64,000 nucleotides of DNA, from positions 372,001-436,000 of the forward strand of contig OZ037916.1 of assembly GCA_964035575.1 (NCBI GenBank), in the 5' to 3' direction. Source of the DNA: Rhynchopus sp. YZ270_cl-10. Taxonomy: Eukaryota > Euglenozoa > Diplonemea > Diplonemida > Diplonemidae. A program made the position numbers and the translations under genes. Position 1 is the stretch's first letter. Every line of letters starts with the position of its first letter. Shown here in pieces: positions 57,411-64,000 of the stretch. The notes beneath the pieces were generated by a model. The model searched no databases. It saw only the letters and a program-made list of their open reading frames with translations, and had not been told where the DNA came from.

Positions 57411-60400
57411 TTCCTTAACACTCGGTGTTAAGGTCTTTAAGGTTGCTGATCACCCCACCCACCCCCTCTAAGGCACCCCCCCCGCCCCCCCCCCGGGGTG
57501 GGTTTCGGCCATTTTTTTTCAGGTCTCTAAACGTCCAAAGAGGTCAAAAAAGTGGATTCTTGGGAAGATAGGAGGTTTTTTTGAGGGTTTGCAAATGAGA
57601 AAGACCTCCAAACCCTGACAGACCCTGAAACCAGGGTGTCGCGAGTACCCCTTTTTTACACGTGTTTCTTAAGGGTTCTACAGGGTTATACACAAGGCTC
57701 TAAGTCGACAGTGTGTCTTTGTGTCTAGACACTGTCGAAAGACACAAAGACACAAAGACACACTGTGTCTTTTGTCGAAGACACAGTGTGTCTTTGTCGA
57801 CTGTCGACTGTGTCTTGTCGAAAAAAAAAAAAATTTTTTTTTTCGACATCACAAAATTTTTTCACCCAAAAAAAAATTTTTTTTTTGGGACCCGCGGGCA
57901 CCGGGCATGCAAATAAAGCAAGAATTTTGATGTTTTGAGCATCTAGAATTTATTTCCCGGTCATTTTGTGTGTACCCTGTACATTTTGTATGGGCCAGCG
58001 ACTTGTCGAAAAATCGAAAAAAAATCGAAAAAAAAATTTTTTTTTTTGGGAAAATTTCGACCCTGAGGTGGGTTTTTGGGCACCAAAAAATGCAAAAAAA
58101 CGCAAAAATCGGGTGTTTTGACCATCTGTGGTTACACAAAACACACTTCTGTGTACAAGCCTACACCAATACAGTGGTAATACAAGGCGATTTTTGGCCA
58201 AAAAAAAATTTTTTTTTTTGCCCAAAATCAGGCGTGGTACCTCATAAAATTGCCCGATGAATCCAATGAAAACCTCAGATTGGGCAAATTATGAAAAAAA
58301 TTTTCAAGTCGAATTTTCAGCCAAAATACGGCTATTTTGGTCATACCTTACGTACTGACAGTACCCCAGAAAGTAGTTGTCGAAAAAAAAAAAATTCAAA
58401 AAAAAAAAAATTTTTTTTTTCGCAAAGGCAAATTGAGTTCTTTTGATCTTTTTTTGCAGAAAAACGCGGGGAAATGCCTTAAAAAGGCTCAAAAGTTGAA
58501 AATTCTGGCTTTATTTGAAAGATAGGGCCAGAACTAGGAAAAAAGGGCCAAAAAAAAAAATAAGGTTCGTAAGGCAAAACCGAATTCCATAATTTCCAAA
58601 AAAAAAAAAAAAAAAAGGCAAAATTTTTTCAACGACCAAAAAAAAAAAAATTTTTTTTTTTTTATGGGGGTCGCGACCCGGGTCGCGGGGGTCTCGGGGA
58701 AATGGTCGTCTTGTTCGCCTTTGTTGCTAAAAAGGCCATATGACCCAAAAATTTTTTTTTCGACATCACAAAAAAAAAATTTTTTTTTTCCTAACAAAAA
58801 AAAAAAAAAAAATTTCACGCAGGGTCACCAAAAAAAAAATTTTTTTTTTTTCGACTTTTCGACAGTCGGCCGACAGTCGGCCGACAGGGGCCGACACTGT
58901 CGACTTAGAGCCTTGTTATACAGGCAAAACAGGCGTTTTGGCCAAAAACCCGGTTTTTCAGGCAGGTAACCGGGTTTGAGGCTTGGGAAACGTGCCAGAG
59001 CGGTGTGAGAACCATGCGTGGGGGTTTGTAACCACTCGTTGCGTTGGTTGCGTTGCCTTCGCTACGTTGCGTTCGTTACGTGCACACCGGTTACGTTGTG
59101 TTGCATGCGTTGCGTTCGTTGTGTAGCTATCGTTACGTACAGAGCGCAACGTACGGAGCGGTTGCGTTGCGTTGGTTGTGTTTGGTTGGTTACGTTCGTT
59201 GCGTTCCGATCGCTACGTACACATCGGTTGCGTTGCGTTGCATGCGTTGCATCCGTTACGTTGCGTTCGTTGCATACAGATCGCTACGTACACATCGGTT
59301 GCGTTGCGTTGCATGCGTTGCGTTCGTTGCATACAGATCGTAACGTACACATCGGTTGCGTTGCGTTGGATGCGTTGCGTTCGTTGCATACAGATCGTAA
59401 CGTACACATCGGTTGCGTTGAGTTGGATGCGTTGCGTTCGTTGCATACAGATCGCTACGTACGCATCGGTTGCGTTGCGTTGCATGCGTTGCGTTGGATG
59501 CGTTACGTTCGTTGCGTTCTGATCGTTACGTACACATCGGTTGCGTTGCGTTGCATGCGTTGGTTGCATACGGATCGTAACGTATAGAGCGGATCCGTTT
59601 CGTTGTGTTCGGTTGCGTTTATCAACCACACCAGCCAGTGAGTGTTAAGGATTGCCAAAAAAAACTAAATAAACGTGTGTTGTGTGTCATCATGTCCGGG
59701 TGGCCGCATCAACGGTTTCTGGAAAGATCTACCGTAGTAGTCGCCGTCAACCTGCCCGTCTCCAGAAGTTCCTTAACACTCGGTGTTAAGGTCTTTAAGG
59801 TTGCTTCACCACCCCACCCACCCACCCTAAGGCACCCCCCCCCCCAGGGTGGGTTTCGGCCATTTTTTTTCAGGTCCCTAAACGTCCAAAGAGGTCAAAA
59901 AAGTGGATTCTTGGGAAGATAGGAGGTTTTTAGGAGACTTTCTCTGAAGCAAAGACCTCCAAACCCTGACAGACCCTGAAACCAGGGTGTCGCGAGTACC
60001 CCTTTTTTACACGTGTTTCTTAAGGCTTCTACAGGGTTCTACAGGCAAAACAGCCGTTTTGGCCAAAAACCCGGTTTTTCAGGCAGGCAACCGGGTTTGC
60101 GGCTTGGGAAACGTGCCAGAGCGGTGTGAGAACCATGCGTGGGGGTTTGTAACCACTCGTTGCGTTGGTTGCGTTGCCTTCGCTACGTTGCGTACACATC
60201 GCTACGAGCACACCGGTTACGTTGTGTTGCATACGTTGCGTTCGTTGTGTAGAGATGGTTACGTACAGAGCGCAACGTACGGAGCGGTTGCGTTGCGTTG
60301 GTTGTGTTCGGTTGGTTACGTTCGTTGCGTTCCGATCGTTACGTACACATCGGTTGCGTTGCGTTGCATGCGTTGCGTTCGTTGTGTAGAGATCGATATG

Positions 60401-62494
60401 TACAGATCGCAACGTACGCATAGGTTGCGTTGTGTTGCACGCGTTGCATACAGAACGCAACGTACACACAGGTTGCGTTGCATCCGTTGCGTTGGTTGTG
60501 TTCGTTTCGTTACGTTCGTTGCGTTCTGATCGTTACGTACACATCGGTTGCGTTGCGTTGCATGCGTTGTGTTCGTTATGTTGAGATCGATATAAACAGA
60601 TCGCAACGTACGCATAGGTTGCGTTGGTTGTGTTGCATCCGTTACGTTGCGTTCGTTGCGTTCTGATCGTTACGTACACATAGGTTGCGTTGCGTTGCAT
60701 GCTTTGGTTGCATACGGATCGTAACGTATAGAGCGGATCCGTTTCGTTGTGTTCGGTTGCGTTTATCAACCACACCAGCCAGGAGTGTTAAGGATTGCCA
60801 AAAAAAACTAAATTCCTTAACACTCGGTGTTAAGGTCTTTAAGGTTGCTTCACCACCCCACCCACCCACCCACCCCCTCTAAGGCACCCCCCCCGCCCCC
60901 CCCCCCCGGGGTGGGTTTCGGCCATTTTTTTTCAGGTCTCTAAACGTCCAAAGAGGTCAAAAAAGTGGATTCTTGGGAAGATAGGAGGTTTTTTTGAGGG
61001 TTTGCAAATGAGAAAGACCTCCAAACCCTGACAGACCCTGAAACCAGGGTGTCGCGAGTACCCCTTTTTTACACGTGTATCTTAAGGGTTCTACAGGGTT
61101 ATACAGGCAAAACAGGCGTTTTGGCCAAAAACCCGGTTTTTCAGGCAGGTAACCGGGTTTGAGGCTTGGGAAACGTGCCAGAGCGGTGTGAGAACCATGC
61201 GTGGGGGTTTGTAACCACTCGTTGCGTTGGTTGCGTTGCCTTCGCTACGTTGCGTTCGTTGCGTTCGTTGTGTAGAGATCGTTATATACAGAGTGCAACG
61301 AACAGAGCGGTTGCGTTGCGTTGGTTGTGTTCAGTTGGTTACGTTCGTTGCGTTCCGATCGTTACATACACATCGGTTGCGTTGCGTTGCATGCGTTGCG
61401 TTCGGTGCGTTGCTTCCGTGTCTTCGGTTCGAGACGTTACGTACCGAACGGTTGCGTTGCGTCGGTTGCATTCGTTCCGTTCACATCGTTCCGATCTGAA
61501 CGGAACGATGTGAACGCAAGAAACGTATCGCATCGGTTGCGTTGGTTGGCTTCTGTGCGTTGCAAACCTTTCATACATCAACCACACCAGCCAGTGAGTG
61601 TTAAGGATTGCCAAAAAAAACTAAATGTTAAGGTCTTTAAGGTTGCTGATCACCCCACCCTCCCCGCGCGGGGTGGGTTTCGGCCATTTTTTTTCAGGTC
61701 TCTAAACGTCCACAGAGGTCAAAAAAGTGGATTCTTGGGAAGATAGGAGGTTTTTTTTAGGGTTTGCAAATGAGAAAGACCTCCAAACCCTGACAGACCC
61801 TGAAACGAGGGTGTCGCGAGTACCCCTTTTTTACACGTGTTTCTTAAGGGTTCTACAGGGTTCTACAGGCAAAACAGGCGTTTTGGCCGAAAACCCGGTT
61901 TTTCAGGCAGGTAACCGGGTTTGCGGCTTGGAAAACGTGCCAGCGCGCTGCGAGAACCATGCGTGGGGGTTTGTAACCGCTCGTTGCGTTGGTTGCGTTG
62001 CCTTCGCTACGTTGCGTACACATAGCTACGTGCACACCGGTTACGTTGTGTTGCATGCGTTGCGTTCGTTGTGTAGAGATCGTTATATACAGAGTGCAAC
62101 GAACAGAGCGGTTGCGTTGCGTTGGTTGTGTTCGGTTGGTTACGTTCGTTGCGTTCCGATCGTTTCGTACACATCGGTTGCGTTGCGTTGCGTTCGTTGC
62201 GTTGCGTTCGTTGCATACAGATCGTTACGTACTCATCGCTTGCATTGCGTTGGATGCGTTGCGTTCGGTGCGTTGCGTTGCTTCCGTGTCTTCGGTTCGA
62301 GACGTTACGTACCGAACGGTTGCGTTGCGTCGGTTGCATTCGTTCCGTTCACATCGTTCCGATCTGAACGGAACGATGTGAACGCAAGAAACGTATCGCA
62401 TCGGTTGCGTTGGTTGGCTTGTGTGCGTTGCAAACCTTTCATACATCAACCACACCAGCCAGTGAGTGTTAAGGATTGCCAAAAAAAACTAAAT
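57411..62494. repeat. Hairpin-headed satellite units, type B, four copies
   Basis: Units begin about 57411, 59769, 60813 and 61627. Each has the CCTTAACAC/GTGTTAAGG hairpin (truncated in the last), then GTCTTTAAGGTTGC, a C/G run, the core shared with type A, a tail of variable GTTGCGTTGCATGCGTTGCG-type repeats with a higher-order period near 60 bp, and an end near CAGTGAGTGTTAAGGATTGC, poly-A, ACTAAAT. The first is enlarged by a MITE at 57693-58915. The frames of 100-280 codons here follow from the stop-poor GTTGCG tail and are not genes. Confidence 0.9.
57693..58915. mobile_element. hAT-like MITE, 1223 bp, 7-bp target duplication
   Basis: Inverted ends CAAGGCTCTAAGTCGACA, flanked by TTATACA on both sides (57686-57692, 58916-58922). 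The uninterrupted target is seen in the neighbouring unit near 61095. The CAAGG terminus fits the hAT end pattern; the duplication reads as 7 bp (8 is usual for hAT, and a shared G makes the count ambiguous). The interior is full of A-run/T-run palindromes. No transposase. Confidence 0.82.
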
Positions 62495-62697
62495 TTTTGT
62501 GTCCCCAGCACGCAGATCCTTAGTAAAGTACAGTCAAATGCTATCCCAGGGGGATAGGTTATCCTGAAATAACCTATCCCAGGGGGATAGCATAACCTAT
62601 CCCCGGGGATAGGTTATGCTATCCCCTGGGGGATGGCATATGCTATCCCCAAATATGCTATCCCAGCGAACCTATCCCCATACCCCTAGCCACAGTG
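62495..62697. mobile_element. Lone transposon end, outer part
   Basis: Continuation of 54526-54642, matching 15178-15400 except for one fewer internal GGGATAG unit, and ending CCACAGTG followed by TA like the intact element. Confidence 0.93.
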
Positions 62698-63012
62698 TAC
62701 ACGGAAAATTTCCCAAGGAAAAAAAAAAACCAAAATTGATTTTTTAAAAATGTGATTTTTGGGCTGTTTGCCGAGCCATCTCACCGACTCGGCAAGCCAA
62801 CTCGACATCTTGCCGAGTTCTCCTCACTTAGAGCCATGGTAATAACCACCTATTTTTTGAAAATTTCGCTAAGTACACGGAAAATTTCCCAAGGAAAAAA
62901 AAAAACCAAAATTGATTTTTTAAAAATGTGATTTTTGGGCTGTTTGCCGAGCCATCTCACCGACTCGGCAAGCCAACTCGACATCTTGCCGAGTTCTCCT
63001 CACTTAGAGCCA
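62698..63012. repeat. Direct duplication of a 138-bp segment, 36-bp spacer
   Basis: Two identical-looking copies (about 62699-62835, 62875-63011) starting ACACGGAAAATTTCCC and ending CTTAGAGCCATG. Read in reverse, the end CATGGCTCTAAG resembles the hAT-like MITE terminus at 57693, and CTCGGCAA/TTGCCGAG repeats lie just inside, as subterminal repeats would. It may be a related element end. Confidence 0.85.
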
Positions 63013-64000
63013 TGTTACGTACAAAACCGATGCTTCTAGACGGTGCGTTTTGTCACGAACAAAACCGACGCTTTTAGACGGTGCGTTTTGTTACGTACAA
63101 AACCGACGCTTTTAGACGGGTCGTTTTGTTACGTACAAAACCGACGCTTTTAGACGGTGCGTTTTGTCACGAACAAAACCGACGCTTTTAGACGGGTCGT
63201 TTTGTCACGAACAAAACCGACGCTTTTAGACGGTGCGTTTTGTTACGTACAAAACCGACGCTTTTAGACGGTGCGTTTTGTTACGTACAAAACCGACGCT
63301 TTTAGACAGTGCGTTTTGTTACGTACAAAACCGACGCTTTTAGACGGTGCGTTTTGTCACGAACAAAACCGACGCTTTTAGACGGTGCGTTTTGTCACGA
63401 ACAAAACCGACGCTTTTAGACGGGTCGTTTTGTTACGTACAAAACCGATGCTTCTAGACGGTGCGTTTTGTCACGAACAAAACCGACGCTTTTAGACGGG
63501 TCGTTTTGTTACGTACAAAACCGATGCTTCTAGACGGTGCGTTTTGTCACGAACAAAACCGACGCTTTTAGACGGTGCGTTTTGTCACGAACAAAACCGA
63601 CGCTTTTAGACGGTGCGTTTTGTCACGAACAAAACCGACGCTTTTAGACGGTGCGTTTTGTCACGAACAAAACCGACGCTTTTAGACGGGTCGTTTTGTT
63701 ACGTACAAAACCGATGCTTCTAGACGGTGCGTTTTGTCACGAACAAAACCGACGCTTTTAGACGGTGCGTTTTGTCACGAACAAAACCGACGCTTTTAGA
63801 CGGTGCGTTTTGTCACGTACAAAACCGACGCTTTTAGACGGTGCGTTTTGTTACGTGCAAAACCGACGCTTTTAGACGGTGCGTTTTGTTGCACACAAAA
63901 CCGACGCTTTTAGACGGTGCGTTTTGTTGCACACAAAACCGACGCTTTTAGACGGTGCGTTTTGTTACGTACAAAACCGACGCTTTTAGACGGTGCGTTT
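63013..64000. repeat. 38-bp satellite array, second block, continues past window
   Basis: About 26 copies of the unit described at 53376, with the same loop variants. CACGA loops are more frequent here. Confidence 0.98.

Noticed and set aside
59018-62557. Frames of 100-276 codons rich in R, C and V
   Set aside because: They follow the GTTGCG-type repeat tails in several frames at once and share no domain.

Overview
The window is nuclear DNA of a unicellular eukaryote whose lineage I cannot fix. Evidence: protein genes with GT-AG introns (50 to about 270 bp, mostly with a GTATGT donor), a cytosolic elongation factor 2, a six-EF-hand protein, a Ubl/F-box protein, an APE-type LINE, DNA transposons with target duplications, long satellites and many A/T homopolymers. 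All three stop codons are used as stops. There are no operons, rRNA genes or CRISPR arrays, and no tRNA I could support. LAYOUT: 1-3300 is a LINE on the minus strand whose 3' end lies outside the window. 3459-5672 is a Ubl/F-box gene with a Tourist/Harbinger-like MITE (5768-6750) just upstream. 6.75-11.4 kb is homopolymer-rich DNA with recurring short motifs and one gene fragment. 11447-15400 is a complete-looking DNA transposon with about 290-360 bp inverted ends and two unrecognised genes. 15.4-21.9 kb is again gene-poor and carries a 1.08-kb heptamer satellite flanked by 10-bp minisatellites. 21.9-53 kb is the gene-bearing part. It holds the EF-hand gene, three almost identical five-exon EF-2 genes (23809-27331, 34261-37774, 45911-49383), an unknown 446-residue gene, two P-loop NTPase-like genes resembling the RHS/Crinkler group (39199-41292, 50939-53005) with remnants of a third, and an acyltransferase gene interrupted by one in-frame TAG. 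All of these genes are on the minus strand. 53.4-64 kb is satellite DNA. Two arrays of a 38-bp repeat enclose a lone inverted end of the 11.4-kb transposon. That end is itself split by a 7.8-kb block of hairpin-headed tandem repeats, which in turn contains a hAT-like MITE. HOW IT FITS TOGETHER: the EF-2 copies are identical by eye through coding exons and introns 2-4, while their 5' flanks and intron 1 differ by substitutions and indels. That suggests recent duplication followed by gene conversion in a region where NTPase-like genes and repeats also duplicate. The most novel-looking items are the 11447-15400 transposon, with a long hairpin over its first start codon, and the nested hairpin-headed satellite block. 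No function is invented for genes I do not recognise.
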